A stretch of 64,000 bases of DNA from Haloarcula taiwanensis (lineage in GTDB: Archaea > Halobacteriota > Halobacteria > Halobacteriales > Haloarculaceae), in contig CP019154.1 of assembly GCA_002844335.1 (NCBI GenBank), positions 2,232,001-2,296,000 of the forward strand. The letters are read 5' to 3'. The notes below the pieces were generated by a model, which searched no databases, was not told where the DNA came from, and worked only from the letters and a program-made list of their open reading frames with translations. Position 1 is the first letter of the stretch, and each line of letters starts with the position of its first letter. This document shows, one piece after another, positions 41,173 to 50,451 of the stretch. The translations under genes were made by a program, and so were the position numbers.

Positions 41173-42258
41173 ATGGCTACACGGGAGGCGACCTGGGCGT
41201 ACCGGGACGACCACGACGAGTTCGCGCGTACTTTTTATCGGCGGTTCGGCGACGGCGTCGTCTCCAGCATCGGCATCGGCACGTATCTGGGCGACGCGAC
41301 CGACGAGCGGGATGCGAGCTACCACGACGCTATCGTCACGGCGCTCGAATCCGGCATCAATGTCGTCGACACGGCGATAAACTACCGCCACCAGCGCTCC
41401 GAGCGTGTCGTCGGCGACGCCGTCGCGGACGCCGACGTGGACCGTGAGGCCGTCGCCGTCGCAACCAAGGGCGGCTTCGTCCCCTTCGACGGGGCTCGGC
41501 CGGACGACCCCGGCGCGTTCGTCCGGTCGGAGTACCTCGACACCGGCATCGTCGACCGCGACGACCTCGTTGCCGGCCAGCACTGCATTGCGCCTGACTA
41601 CATCGACGACCAGGTCGACCGGTCGCTGGCGAATCTTGGACTGGATACAATCGATCTCTACTACGTTCACAATCCGGAGACACAACTAAAAGCGACATCC
41701 CGAAAGGCAGTGTACGACCAGCTAGAAGCAACCTTCGAGCAACTGGAGGAACGAGCGGCGGCCGGCGATATCAGACACTACGGCGTCGCGACGTGGGGGG
41801 GGTTCCGCGTACCCACCGACCACGACAGCTATCTCTCGCTCCCTGAGGTCGTCGAGCGTGCACGCGCGGCGGCAGAGACAATCGGCAACGCGGCGACGCA
41901 CCTCCGCGCGATTCAGTTGCCCTTTAACGTCGCGATGGCCGACGCGTTCACCGTTGAGTCCCACAACGGCGCGGAAGGGCTGCAGTCGGCGCTGTGGTTC
42001 GCTCACGAGGCCGGGCTGGACGTGTTCACCAGCGCATCCATCATGCAGGGCAAGCTGGCCGCGGAGCTCCCGGACGACGTCGCGGCGAAACTCGCAGGCG
42101 AAACAAGCGCACAGCGCGCTGTCAACTTCGCACGCAGCGCGCCGGGCGTGACCTGCTCGCTGGTCGGCACGGGATCGGTCGAACACGCCCGGGAGAACGT
42201 CGATGCCGGTCGGTACGAGCCGCTCGGTGCTGACGCGTTCGACGCGGTCTTCGAGTAG
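41173..42258 (+). CDS. Aldo/keto reductase
   Basis: This is a 361-residue TIM-barrel oxidoreductase. The catalytic tetrad appears complete: Asp and Tyr in INVVDTAINYRHQRSE, Lys in VAVATKGGF and His in LYYVHNPE. The cofactor-binding C-terminal part is ACS-like (PGVTCSLVGTGSVEHARENV). It should reduce carbonyls using NADPH; the substrate is unknown. The ATG at 41173 is preferred over a GTG at 41131 because the family core starts just after it. The stop ends at 42258 and the convergent zinc-ribbon gene stop begins at 42259, with no gap. Confidence 0.88.
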   Translation: MATREATWAYRDDHDEFARTFYRRFGDGVVSSIGIGTYLGDATDERDASYHDAIVTALESGINVVDTAINYRHQRSERVVGDAVADADVDREAVAVATKGGFVPFDGARPDDPGAFVRSEYLDTGIVDRDDLVAGQHCIAPDYIDDQVDRSLANLGLDTIDLYYVHNPETQLKATSRKAVYDQLEATFEQLEERAAAGDIRHYGVATWGGFRVPTDHDSYLSLPEVVERARAAAETIGNAATHLRAIQLPFNVAMADAFTVESHNGAEGLQSALWFAHEAGLDVFTSASIMQGKLAAELPDDVAAKLAGETSAQRAVNFARSAPGVTCSLVGTGSVEHARENVDAGRYEPLGADAFDAVFE

Positions 42259-42429
42259 CTAACTGAGCTCTTTCCACTTGCTATCACACTCGGGACAGAC
42301 CCGCACCTTCCCGACTTCGTCCGGGTCGTTCTCTGTCGCAAGCGGCTCGTCACAACTGGTACAGGAGAGTCGCCCGTAGTTGTCCTTCTCGACATCGCCG
42401 GCCCGGAGGGCCTTCCTCACTGAGTCCAT
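42259..42429 (-). CDS. HVO_0758-type zinc-finger microprotein
   Basis: This 56-residue protein starts MDSVRKALRAGDVEKDNYGRL. It has two zinc knuckles, CTSC (residues 23-26) and CPEC (45-48), and ends in CDSKWKELS. The arrangement and the NDPDEVGKVRVCPEC stretch match the haloarchaeal HVO_0758-type zinc-finger microproteins, which fold as single zinc-binding domains. A regulatory or protein-binding role is likely. It abuts the aldo/keto reductase tail to tail and is divergent from the MFS gene. Confidence 0.85.
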   Translation of the reverse strand: MDSVRKALRAGDVEKDNYGRLSCTSCDEPLATENDPDEVGKVRVCPECDSKWKELS

Positions 42430-42512
42430 ACCTGCCAGTGTGCTACCCGCGTGTAAAAACCCCGTGGCGGCGTTCCGGAACGTTGTTCAGGTGTTCCGGT
42501 CTATCACCGGTC

Positions 42513-43685
42513 GTGTCCCGTCGCCGCATCTTCGGCTCGCTGCTGGGGATGGTGTTCTGCATCAACCTCGCGAGAGTCGTCTTCGCACCACTCATCGAAC
42601 CGATTCGAGCGACGACGGGCGCTTCTGATGCGACACTGGGACTGCTCGCAACGATGGTCTGGGCCGGGAGTGCCCTCCCACGGCTCCCCACCGGCGTCCT
42701 GCTGACTCGGATATCGCGGGCGAAGGTCATCTTCGGTTCCGGTGTCGTGTTGACCATCGGAACGACGTTCACCGCCCTCGCGTTTGACCCGACGCTGTTG
42801 CTCGTCGGGGCGTTCACCATGGGGATTGCGAGCGGCGTCTACCTGACCGCGGCAAACACGCTGGTCAGTGAGCTGTTTCCGGAGCGGCCCGGCCGCGCGC
42901 TCGGGCAACACGGCGTCGCCGCCCAGCTCGCCGCTGTCGGAGCGCCGGCGCTGATATCGTTTGTTCTCATCGTCGGGACGTGGCGGACCGCGCTACAAGG
43001 GATTGCCGTCGCCGCGGGGCTGGTGACCGTCGCTTTCACTATCATCGCAAGACGCTCCCGACTCCCTGACGCTGGGAGCGAAGACCGCGACCTCCTTGGC
43101 GCGGCGCGTGCTCAGTGGCATATCATCGTCACCAGCGTCGCGACCATCGGCGTCGCGGGGCTGGTCTGGAACGGGCTGTTCAACTTCTACGTCACCTACG
43201 CCACGAGCGTCGGTCTCACGCCCGGTCGGGGACGGACGCTCCTGTTGCTCGCGTTCGGAGCGGGGGTGCCGGCCTTCTACGTCAGCGGTCGGCTGGCCGA
43301 CCGGCTCCCGTCGATTCCGTACCTCCTGACGATGCTTGCGGCCTTTACCGGCTGTGTGCTGGTGCTCCCATCGCTGACCGGGTTCTGGTCGCTGGCCGCG
43401 TTCAGCGTCGTCGTCGGCTACGTCATCCACAGCATCTTCCCGGCGGTGGACGCGTACCTGCTCGGCTCGCTCCCGGACCGCCACCGCGCGAGCGCCTACG
43501 CCACCTACGGCGCGGGGATGATGCTGCTACAGGCGCCCGGAAGCGCGCTCGTCGGCCGACTGCTTGATGCCGGCGTCACGTTTCCGACGCTGCTTCGGGG
43601 CATGGGCATCGCGTTGCTCGTCGTCCTCGTGGCAATGGTGTCGCTGCACCGCAACGGCCGACTGCCGAGCGCCGCCCGAGCCTAA
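42513..43685 (+). CDS. MFS transporter
   Basis: This 390-residue protein has about twelve hydrophobic segments in two six-helix halves. MFS-type loops are visible, such as the basic region after TM2-TM3 (RLPTGVLLTRISRAKVIFG) and DRLPSIPY between TM8 and TM9. The start is taken as GTG 42513 (VSRRRIFGSLLG), since upstream residues are Arg-rich and unlike an MFS N-terminus. The substrate is not predictable. No TATA box with leaderless spacing was found for this start, so a longer or leadered form cannot be excluded. Confidence 0.82.
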   Translation: MSRRRIFGSLLGMVFCINLARVVFAPLIEPIRATTGASDATLGLLATMVWAGSALPRLPTGVLLTRISRAKVIFGSGVVLTIGTTFTALAFDPTLLLVGAFTMGIASGVYLTAANTLVSELFPERPGRALGQHGVAAQLAAVGAPALISFVLIVGTWRTALQGIAVAAGLVTVAFTIIARRSRLPDAGSEDRDLLGAARAQWHIIVTSVATIGVAGLVWNGLFNFYVTYATSVGLTPGRGRTLLLLAFGAGVPAFYVSGRLADRLPSIPYLLTMLAAFTGCVLVLPSLTGFWSLAAFSVVVGYVIHSIFPAVDAYLLGSLPDRHRASAYATYGAGMMLLQAPGSALVGRLLDAGVTFPTLLRGMGIALLVVLVAMVSLHRNGRLPSAARA

Positions 43686-43717
43686 AGGCTGAAGCCGCTC
43701 GGTACCGCGTCACCTGT

Positions 43718-44188
43718 ATGGACCTGCAACCGGACGAGCTGGCTGGCGTCGTCGACCTCTTTGGCTCGCTCACAAGAGCGGAGCTCGTCGACGCCTGCGG
43801 CGAACTCGCGTTCAAGCAGGGCGTCGACGCCGACCCGGACGCAGTAGCGGCAGCCATCGACGACGCCGTCGATTCGTACCACCTCGTCGCCGTCGACGAC
43901 CACGCCGCCGGCACCGACGAGACGGTGCTGGTCGTCGGCCCGGTCGCGTTCCCAACCCTGCCCGACGGTGCGGCTGACCTCCCGCACATCATGGATGTGC
44001 CGGCCCGCGACCTCGCGCGTGACGCTGTTATCGAGGCTGTCAAGTCCCGCTTCCGAGAGGACGCGGTGATGGCCGTCAAGAACGACGACGGGGACCGCGT
44101 CGAGACGCTGCTGGACGTGAGCTACGACATCGAAGCCTGGGAGAACGTCGAGATGGACGGCCTCCGCGACCGCCTCGACGACGTGTGA
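43718..44188 (+). CDS. DUF7109-like haloarchaeal protein
   Basis: This 156-residue acidic protein has an N-terminal helical region (LAGVVDLFGSLTRAELVDACGELAFKQG in outline) that could be a winged-helix or four-helix module. An alpha/beta C-terminal half with VLVVGPVAFPTLPDGAADLPHIMDVP follows. It resembles a haloarchaeal family I recall as DUF7109. The function is unknown. A CTAAAGG element over the MFS stop codon could serve as its TATA box. It is not obviously coupled to neighbours. Confidence 0.72.
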   Translation: MDLQPDELAGVVDLFGSLTRAELVDACGELAFKQGVDADPDAVAAAIDDAVDSYHLVAVDDHAAGTDETVLVVGPVAFPTLPDGAADLPHIMDVPARDLARDAVIEAVKSRFREDAVMAVKNDDGDRVETLLDVSYDIEAWENVEMDGLRDRLDDV

Positions 44189-44279
44189 AGCCAGCGCTCC
44201 GAAATCCCAAACGATTAAATCAGATGTTTCGAGCGAGTGAGCCACCCGAATTAAGACGGTCGGTCACCTACCGTATGCT

Positions 44280-44900
44280 ATGCAGTTCGACCGGGTTGCG
44301 GCCCACGAGCCAGTCGTCGTGGACGATGAGCCACAGGAGGCCGCCGTCATCGCTCCGGTCGTCACGCGACCTGCGGGCGAGGCGATACTGTTCACGAAGC
44401 GCGCCGACCACCTGTCGGACCACCCCGGGCAGATGTCGTTCCCCGGCGGCGGCCGCGAACCCGAAGACGATGACCTGCTGCGGACTGCGCTTCGAGAGGC
44501 AAACGAGGAGATCGGGCTCGACCCGCTGGCGGTCAACGTCGTCGGTCGGCTGGACGACATCAGGACCATCACGCGCTACTCCGTGCGCCCGTTCGTCGGA
44601 CGAATCCCAGACCGTGACTACCTGCCCTCGGACGAAGAAGTCGCGGAGATCGTCACGCTTCCGGTGTCGGAACTGACTGACTTAGACAACTACGAGTCAG
44701 AGCACCGCGACCACCCCCACTACGGGGAGATTCGCCTCCATTTCTTTTACGTCGACGGCTACACTGTCTGGGGCGCGACGGCGCGGATGCTCGTCCAGTT
44801 GCTCGAACTCGCGACCGACTGGCGGATGCCGCCCGAACCTGACCGATACATGGAGCCCGACGACGAGCTGCCGCCGAGCGTGCGCGACGAAGCTGAGTGA
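44280..44900 (+). CDS. Nudix hydrolase, CoA pyrophosphatase-like
   Basis: This is a 206-residue Nudix protein. The Nudix box runs from GGGREPEDDDLL to ALREANEEIGLD, preceded by HPGQMSFPGG, the signature found in NudL/PCD1-type CoA pyrophosphatases. It would cleave CoA or dephospho-CoA derivatives to adenosine nucleotide and 4'-phosphopantetheine, or handle other nucleoside diphosphate derivatives. TTAAGA at 44250-44255 lies about 27 nt before ATG 44280, supporting this start as leaderless; the ATG at 44275 is out of frame. Confidence 0.88.
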   Translation: MQFDRVAAHEPVVVDDEPQEAAVIAPVVTRPAGEAILFTKRADHLSDHPGQMSFPGGGREPEDDDLLRTALREANEEIGLDPLAVNVVGRLDDIRTITRYSVRPFVGRIPDRDYLPSDEEVAEIVTLPVSELTDLDNYESEHRDHPHYGEIRLHFFYVDGYTVWGATARMLVQLLELATDWRMPPEPDRYMEPDDELPPSVRDEAE

Positions 44901-44970
44901 AGCAGGGCCGACTGTGCCGGGGCCGAGAGCGACAGGATTTTCCAGCCCCGTGACGTTGACCGCGTACTGG

Positions 44971-45756
44971 ATGACCACGCTTACCGGTGCGACACTGGCG
45001 GCCGCCGGCATCGACGCGGTGGCGCTCAAGCCGACGGAAGTGGACGTGTCGCAGGCAACGGCCCTCGATGTTGAGACGCTTGCAATCGATTACGAGGGTG
45101 CGGCCCACGTCCCAGACGCCGAGGCCATCGAGCGACTGGCGTCGGCCGCTGACGTGCGCGTCACTACGCCAGTCCGGGCCGACGGCTTCGACCCACTGGG
45201 CGACGATAGCGGGTTCGACGCGCTGCCGGCGGATGCGGGCCGTGTTCTGGTCGCCGGCCACAGCGCGTATCTCTCCGAAGACGAGGGTGAACGAGCCGTC
45301 GCACCGCGGCTTCGGGCGGCCGTCGACGACGCCAGCGATCCATGGGTCGGCACGGAGGGCATTGAGCGCCTCGCGCTGGCAGTCGGCGGGACACAGTACG
45401 AACTCCTCTCGCGGACGACGGCCCGCGACGTTCGGACGCTCCGCACGGCGGGCTTCGACGGTTCGATTGCCGTTTACGCCCCCTTGGTGCTCTCGAACAG
45501 CGAGGACGCGATGCTGGACGCCGTCGGCGACTACGCGGCCCGGCGCGGCCCGGTCCGGAACGCACTGCCCGATGGCGCACCGACGGACAGCCGAGCGACG
45601 GGGCGGGCCAGAGATGTACTCAAACAGGCCATCCGCGATTACGCGCTCGTCGGCTCCGTCGAGACAGTCGCCGAGCGAACCGAGCGGCTCCGCGACATCG
45701 GTGTCGACACGATTGTCGGCTATCCGGCGCGTGGACTCGACCCCTTCCTCTCGTAG
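44971..45756 (+). CDS. DUF7388-like protein with luciferase-like C-terminus
   Basis: This is a 261-residue protein of alternating beta strands and helices (TLAAAGIDAVALKP, RVLVAGHSAYLSEDE, SIAVYAPLVLSN), compatible with a TIM-barrel-like fold. The last 60 residues (VGSVETVAERTERLRDIGVDTIVGYPARG in outline) strongly recall the end of F420-dependent luciferase-like enzymes. I recall the family as DUF7388. The start at ATG 44971 is preferred to an upstream frame. Its stop is followed immediately by the ATG of the FAD oxidoreductase (45757), so the two are coupled and may act on the same redox substrate. Confidence 0.72.
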   Translation: MTTLTGATLAAAGIDAVALKPTEVDVSQATALDVETLAIDYEGAAHVPDAEAIERLASAADVRVTTPVRADGFDPLGDDSGFDALPADAGRVLVAGHSAYLSEDEGERAVAPRLRAAVDDASDPWVGTEGIERLALAVGGTQYELLSRTTARDVRTLRTAGFDGSIAVYAPLVLSNSEDAMLDAVGDYAARRGPVRNALPDGAPTDSRATGRARDVLKQAIRDYALVGSVETVAERTERLRDIGVDTIVGYPARGLDPFLS

Positions 45757-46860
45757 ATGACCGTCGCCGTTGTCGGCGGCGGGGCCGTCGGTCTCTCGAC
45801 CGCGCTGGCACTGTGTCGCCGCGGCGAATCGGTCACGGTGTTCGAACGCGACGCCCTCGGGAGCGGTGCGACCGGCCGCGCGGCGGGCCTGTGTTACGAC
45901 GCCTTCGCCGACGGCGTGGACGCGGGCGTCGCTGCGGACGCGCTCGGTCGCTACCGCGATCTTGACCTGTTCGAGCCACAGCCCTACGTCTGGGTTGCAC
46001 GCAACGAAGGCGACGCCACAGCTGTCCGCGAGCAGATAGCGGGGATGCAGCGCAACGGTGTCGCCGTCAAGGCGCTCACGCCGACGGCACTCGGCGACCG
46101 CTACCCCGCACTCGATACCAGCGGCATCGAGGTGGCCGGTCTCGCCCGCGACGCCGGCGTACTCGACCCGGACGAGGTGGTGGCGACGCTCGCTGAGCGG
46201 GCCGAGGAAAACGGCGCGACCATCGAGACGCACACGCCAGTCTCGCTCGGCTCGCCGACCAGCGTCGAAACAGCGGACCAAACCCGGGCGTTCGACGCGG
46301 TGGTCATCGCGGCTGGCCCGCGAACGAAATCGCTCGTCGCCACTGTCGGCGTCTCGCTCGCACTGAAAACCTATCGAGCACAGGCCCTCGTGACCGAGCC
46401 GGTCGATGCCACGCTACCGTCGTTTTACGACGCGACGCGGGAGTTCTACTGGCGGCCGAAAGCCGACGCACTACTAGTCGGTGACGGCGCACACGAGACC
46501 GACCCGACGGACTGGAACCCGGACGCGGACGCCGAGTTCGTCACTCGGACTCTCGACCGCGTCGAGCAAGCGTCGGCGCTCACGCCGGCCTGTGACAGAG
46601 CCTGGGCTGGCCTGTGTACGGCGACGCCCGACGGCGCGCCGTTGGCCGGACAGGTCGCCGACGGGCTCTGGGTGGCGACTGGCTGGCAGGGCCACGGGCT
46701 CATGCGGGCTCCGGCGCTTGGGAACTATCTCGCCGCAGACGTTCTCAATCGCCCGAACCCGCTTTCGGAACACCTGCCTGATCGCGTCGACCCGACACGG
46801 TTCGACGGCTCCGAAGAGTTCGCTGCGCTGGACGACCCGACGCGTGACTGGGGCGGCTGA
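45757..46860 (+). CDS. FAD-dependent oxidoreductase (DAO family)
   Basis: This is a 367-residue flavoprotein. The FAD-binding GxGxxG motif is at the very start (VAVVGGGAVGLSTALALCRRG, residues 3-22). The sarcosine/D-amino-acid oxidase signature FERDALGSGATGRAAG follows. The C-terminal region WVATGWQGHGLMRAPALGNYLA supplies the flavin-contacting loop. It oxidises amine or hydroxy acid substrates; specificity cannot be read. It begins directly after the upstream stop codon with zero spacing, indicating an operon with the DUF7388-like gene. Confidence 0.87.
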   Translation: MTVAVVGGGAVGLSTALALCRRGESVTVFERDALGSGATGRAAGLCYDAFADGVDAGVAADALGRYRDLDLFEPQPYVWVARNEGDATAVREQIAGMQRNGVAVKALTPTALGDRYPALDTSGIEVAGLARDAGVLDPDEVVATLAERAEENGATIETHTPVSLGSPTSVETADQTRAFDAVVIAAGPRTKSLVATVGVSLALKTYRAQALVTEPVDATLPSFYDATREFYWRPKADALLVGDGAHETDPTDWNPDADAEFVTRTLDRVEQASALTPACDRAWAGLCTATPDGAPLAGQVADGLWVATGWQGHGLMRAPALGNYLAADVLNRPNPLSEHLPDRVDPTRFDGSEEFAALDDPTRDWGG

Positions 46861-46890
46861 ATTCGCTGTGAGAATCTGTATGCAGATCGA

Positions 46891-47403
46891 TCAGGCGTCG
46901 TCTTCGCTTTCGTCGGCCGAGTCGGTCACGTCTTCGACATCGGCGTCTGCATCTGCGTCGGCCCCTTCGTGGCTCTCGCTGTCGTCGGTTGCAACGCCGA
47001 CATCCGTTGCCTCGTCCTCATCGTGGTCCGCCTCGGCCTTCGGAACACGGACGTGGAGCGTTCCGTTGCTCTTGAGCGTGGCTTGGGCCGCCTCCGGGTC
47101 GACAGCGGCGTCGCTCGGCAGGGTGACGCTTCCGTCGAGTGCGAGCCCGCGGCCGGGGTAGCGCATCTCGAAGCCCTCGTAGAAATCACGGAACCGGTCG
47201 ATACGGACCTCCACGCGGTCATCGACGTACCGGACCTGAATGTCCGACGCGGTCGTTCCGGGCGCGTCGAAGACGACGAGATAGGCGTCTTCCGACTCCA
47301 GCAGGTCCGAGGCCAGCGGCTTGTTCTCCTGAACTCGACCGGCGGCCCGACCGATGTTCTCGAATATCGCGTCGCTGATAGAGGAGCCGATGTCCCGCAT
47401 CAT
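46891..47403 (-). CDS. Hsp20/alpha-crystallin-type small heat-shock protein
   Basis: This is a 170-residue protein. The central alpha-crystallin domain (about 35-120) includes LVVFDAPGTTASDIQVRYVDDRVEVRI and ends in GTLHVRVPKAE. The N-terminus is a short amphipathic helix. The last 45 residues are an extremely acidic Asp/Glu/Ala/Ser tail. Small heat-shock proteins hold unfolded clients. The start codon overlaps the stop of the zinc microprotein at 47400-47403 (ATGA), so the two are co-translated. Confidence 0.85.
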   Translation of the reverse strand: MMRDIGSSISDAIFENIGRAAGRVQENKPLASDLLESEDAYLVVFDAPGTTASDIQVRYVDDRVEVRIDRFRDFYEGFEMRYPGRGLALDGSVTLPSDAAVDPEAAQATLKSNGTLHVRVPKAEADHDEDEATDVGVATDDSESHEGADADADADVEDVTDSADESEDDA

Positions 47404-47558
47404 AGTTCCACTTCGTCAAGACAGTCCGTCCCGCCACAGTACGGGCAGGAGAACGCCGCGAGTTCGACATCGTCCGGCATATCGTACGTGTAGTGCATCT
47501 CGAACATGTCGAGTTCGCAGCTGTCGTCCGTGCAGACGACCTCCATAGTGGCTGGCAT
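47400..47558 (-). CDS. Small zinc-finger protein (DUF7559-like)
   Basis: This 52-residue protein (MPATMEVVCTDDSCELDMFE...) has two Cys pairs, CTDDSC and CPYC with a further Cys in TDC, and the conserved segment HYTYDMPDDV. It matches a haloarchaeal zinc-finger microprotein family I recall as DUF7559. The start at 47558 fits the family; a frame reaching 47585 adds nine doubtful residues. The coupled downstream gene is Hsp20, so it may act in the same stress or chaperone context. Confidence 0.8.
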   Translation of the reverse strand: MPATMEVVCTDDSCELDMFEMHYTYDMPDDVELAAFSCPYCGGTDCLDEVEL

Positions 47559-47662
47559 ACTATTCCGTTGGTCCGTCGGGGACAAACCCCTTACGGACGG
47601 GGCCGGGGTTACCCCGTCCTGCCAGTCCCAACATTGATGCCGTCACCGGCGTACTCGGGCGT

Positions 47663-48460
47663 ATGAGTGAACGCGTCCTCGGGGCGGATTTCAGCGGCGC
47701 AGCAGCCGCTGGCGACGCGCTCTGGGTCACCGAGGCGATATCGACGGACGACGGGCTCGAAATTCAACGGTGCTACCGCGGAACCGATGAGTGGGGTCGT
47801 GACCGTGAAGCGGCCCATGCAGGCCTCGTCGACCGCATTACCGACGACGATGTGAGCACGGTCGGGCTGGATTTCCCGTTCAGCCTGCCACAGGCGCTAC
47901 TTGATGCGCAGTGTGGCGGGACCTGGACCGGTTTCGTGGACTGGCTCGCGAGCGGGAGCGGCCCGACCGACCCGGGGTCGCTCTCCGAGGCCTGCCGCCA
48001 CACCGCCGAGATGGCGACCGGAAGCCGTGACCTGCGCCGGGAGACTGACTTCCGACGCGGTGCACTGTGTCCGTACACGAATCGGACCCGTAGCATGACC
48101 TTCTACGGCGTCCGGGACGTACTCGGGAAACTGCGAGCCGACGACGACACGGCCGTCGTGCCGATGCAGGGCTGGGACGCCGACACGCTCGTCGCCGAGG
48201 TGTACCCCGCTGCAACCTTTGGCTGGTTGGGCTGTTACCGTGAGGGATACAAGAACGTCGATGACCCCCGACAGCGCCGGGAAGCAAACGTTGCGGCGGT
48301 CGAAGCCTGTAGCGTCACCGTCGGCGACCACCGCGATACCTACCTCGGGAACCACGACGCGCTGGACTCGCTGGCCGCTGTCGTCTCCGCAAGCCGACTG
48401 GCTGACGGTGCCAGACCGCCCGCAGCAGGCCCACAGAGTGAAGGCTGTATCTACGTCTGA
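47663..48460 (+). CDS. DUF429 family protein (RNase H-like fold)
   Basis: This 265-residue protein opens VLGADFSGAAAAGDALWVTEA, the DUF429 start with an Asp on the first strand. It continues with VGLDFPFSLPQAL, YNRTRSMTFYG-like loops and VAEVYPAATFGWLG, then HDALDSLAAVVSASRLA near the C-terminus with an Asp-Ala pair. DUF429 is predicted to have an RNase H-like fold with nuclease-type acidic residues; its function is not established. It lies alone between the divergent zinc microprotein gene and the ABC exporter gene. Confidence 0.82.
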   Translation: MSERVLGADFSGAAAAGDALWVTEAISTDDGLEIQRCYRGTDEWGRDREAAHAGLVDRITDDDVSTVGLDFPFSLPQALLDAQCGGTWTGFVDWLASGSGPTDPGSLSEACRHTAEMATGSRDLRRETDFRRGALCPYTNRTRSMTFYGVRDVLGKLRADDDTAVVPMQGWDADTLVAEVYPAATFGWLGCYREGYKNVDDPRQRREANVAAVEACSVTVGDHRDTYLGNHDALDSLAAVVSASRLADGARPPAAGPQSEGCIYV

Positions 48461-48498
48461 CGACGCAGTGGCGTCGGTGTCCCAGATCGAAGCCCGGC

Positions 48499-48506
48499 AT
48501 ATATCA
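48499..48506 (+). promoter_or_regulatory. TATA box of the ABC exporter gene
   Basis: ATATATCA, preceded by GGC, is centred 27 nt before ATG 48529, the leaderless spacing. Confidence 0.6.
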
Positions 48507-48528
48507 GTTTCCGGACCAACTAGCGTCT

Positions 48529-50451
48529 ATGCCTGACGACCAGGGCGGCTTCGAGGGCGTCCGCGAGAACGTCGACGGCCACCCGATGGTCAACCTCGTC
48601 GGCTACGCCACGTCCTACTGGCTCCGGCTGTTCGTCGGTATTCTGGCGGCGTTCTGTACCCGGTTCGCCCGCCTCGTGCCGCCGATAATCGTAGCTGCAG
48701 CCATCGACCGCGTCGTCCTCACCAGCGGCGAACCGGGGCTGCTGACCGACGCTGGGCTGTTGCCGCCCGGCGAAATCACGGGCGAAGCCGCCCGGATCGC
48801 CTTCCTCCAGCGGCTCGTCGTCATCGCAGCCATCGCGTATCTCATCCGGTCAGCGGCGCGTTTCGGCTCCAGATACCTGCTCCAGTCCAGCGCCCAGAAG
48901 ATACAGCGGGACCTCCGGAACGACACGTACGACCACCTCCAGCACCTCTCGCTGTCGTTCTTTGCGAACCACCAGACCGGCGGGATGATGTCGATACTCA
49001 ACAGCGATATCAACCGCCTGGAGTCGTTTCTCAACACGGAGTTCCGCCAGCTAATCCGGGTGGTGGCGACCGTCGGCGGCATCGCCGTTATCCTCTACAC
49101 ATACTCCCCGAAGCTGGCGCTCATCGCGCTCGCGCCGGTCCCGATTATCGGCGTCGCCAGCGGCTTTTTTCTCACGTGGATCGAGCCGCGGTACCGCTCG
49201 ATTCGCCAGACGGTCTCGCGACTCAACACCCGGCTAGAGAACAACCTTAGCGGCGCGCCGGTCATCAAAGCGTTCGACCGCTACGACTTCGAGCGCAAGC
49301 GGGTGACCGACCAGAGCCAGACGTACCACGACGAGAAAGTCGCAGCCCTTCGAATCCGCCGGGCCTTCTTCGCCGGCCTGCGACTGCTGACCGGCATCGT
49401 GTTCGTCCTGATTCTGTACGTCGCCGGGATGGACTTCATCACGAACCCACAGGGTGAGGCGGCGCTGTCAGCGGGGGCCTTTACCGCCTTCTTCCTCTAC
49501 ATCCGCCGGCTGTACTCGCCGATGCGCCGCGTGGGCAAGTCGGCAAACAAGTACCAACTCGCGAAGTCCAGCGCAGAGCGCGTGTTCGGCCTACTGGGGC
49601 AGGAACCCGAAGTCACCGACCCCGCGGACCCGTACGAACCCGATAGCATCGACGGGTCGGTCGAGTTCGACGACGTGACCTTCGGCTACGGCGACGAGCC
49701 GCCGGTCGTTCGTGACGTGTCGCTGGACGTGCCCGCCGGCGCGACCATCGGGCTGGCTGGTGCGACCGGAGCCGGCAAATCAACCTTGCTGAAACTGGTG
49801 CCGCGGTTCCACGACGTGGATGCTGGTGCGGTCCGGGTTGACGGCGTCGACGTGCGCGAGTACGGCCTCCAGAGCCTCAGGAGCGAAATCGCCGTCGTCG
49901 AACAGCAGCCGTACCTGTTCTCGGGGACGGTCGCCGAGAACATCGCTTACGGCGACCGCGAGGTGCTTGATGCCGAGCAGGCGGACAGCGAGGCGCGAGA
50001 GACTGGCTGGGAGACAGCCCGCGACCGCGTCCGCGACGCGGCGGAAGCCGCACAGGCCCACGAGTTCATCGAGGACCTGCCGGATGGGTACGACACGCAG
50101 ATCGGCGAGCGCGGCATCAAGCTCTCCGGCGGCCAGCGCCAGCGCGTCGCCATCGCCCGTGCCCTGCTGAACGACCCCGAAATTATCATCTTCGACGAGG
50201 CGACCAGCGACGTAGACACGGAGACGGAGGACCGCATTCAGGAGAGTATCGAACAGCTGGTCGCGGACCGCACCGCCTTCGTCATCGCTCACCGCCTCTC
50301 GACGATTCAGGACGCGGACCGCATCGTTGTGATGGACGACGGCGAAATCGTCGAACGCGGTAGCCACACCGACCTGCTCGCGGCCGACGGCGATTACGCT
50401 GATCTCTGGCACGCCCAGGCCGACGACCGAACGGTCAGCGCCGACGACTGA
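48529..50451 (+). CDS. ABC exporter, fused permease-ATPase (MsbA/LmrA type)
   Basis: This 640-residue half-transporter has a membrane domain of six segments (about 15-340), including the coupling-helix region LSLSFFANHQTGGMMSILNSDI. The nucleotide-binding domain follows: Walker A GATGAGKSTLLKLV (about 415-428), Q-loop VEQQPYLFSGTV, signature LSGGQRQRVAIARALL, Walker B IIIFDEATSDVD and H-loop IAHRLSTI. It works as a homodimer or with a partner to export lipids, peptides or drugs. An acidic insertion of about 30 residues lies before the signature region. Confidence 0.93.
   Translation: MPDDQGGFEGVRENVDGHPMVNLVGYATSYWLRLFVGILAAFCTRFARLVPPIIVAAAIDRVVLTSGEPGLLTDAGLLPPGEITGEAARIAFLQRLVVIAAIAYLIRSAARFGSRYLLQSSAQKIQRDLRNDTYDHLQHLSLSFFANHQTGGMMSILNSDINRLESFLNTEFRQLIRVVATVGGIAVILYTYSPKLALIALAPVPIIGVASGFFLTWIEPRYRSIRQTVSRLNTRLENNLSGAPVIKAFDRYDFERKRVTDQSQTYHDEKVAALRIRRAFFAGLRLLTGIVFVLILYVAGMDFITNPQGEAALSAGAFTAFFLYIRRLYSPMRRVGKSANKYQLAKSSAERVFGLLGQEPEVTDPADPYEPDSIDGSVEFDDVTFGYGDEPPVVRDVSLDVPAGATIGLAGATGAGKSTLLKLVPRFHDVDAGAVRVDGVDVREYGLQSLRSEIAVVEQQPYLFSGTVAENIAYGDREVLDAEQADSEARETGWETARDRVRDAAEAAQAHEFIEDLPDGYDTQIGERGIKLSGGQRQRVAIARALLNDPEIIIFDEATSDVDTETEDRIQESIEQLVADRTAFVIAHRLSTIQDADRIVVMDDGEIVERGSHTDLLAADGDYADLWHAQADDRTVSADD

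Noticed and set aside
44653..46281. A 542-codon open frame on the minus strand opposite the Nudix, DUF7388-like and FAD oxidoreductase genes
   Set aside because: It is antisense to three well-supported genes, is Arg/Gly-rich without domain motifs, and reflects high GC at third codon positions of the real genes.
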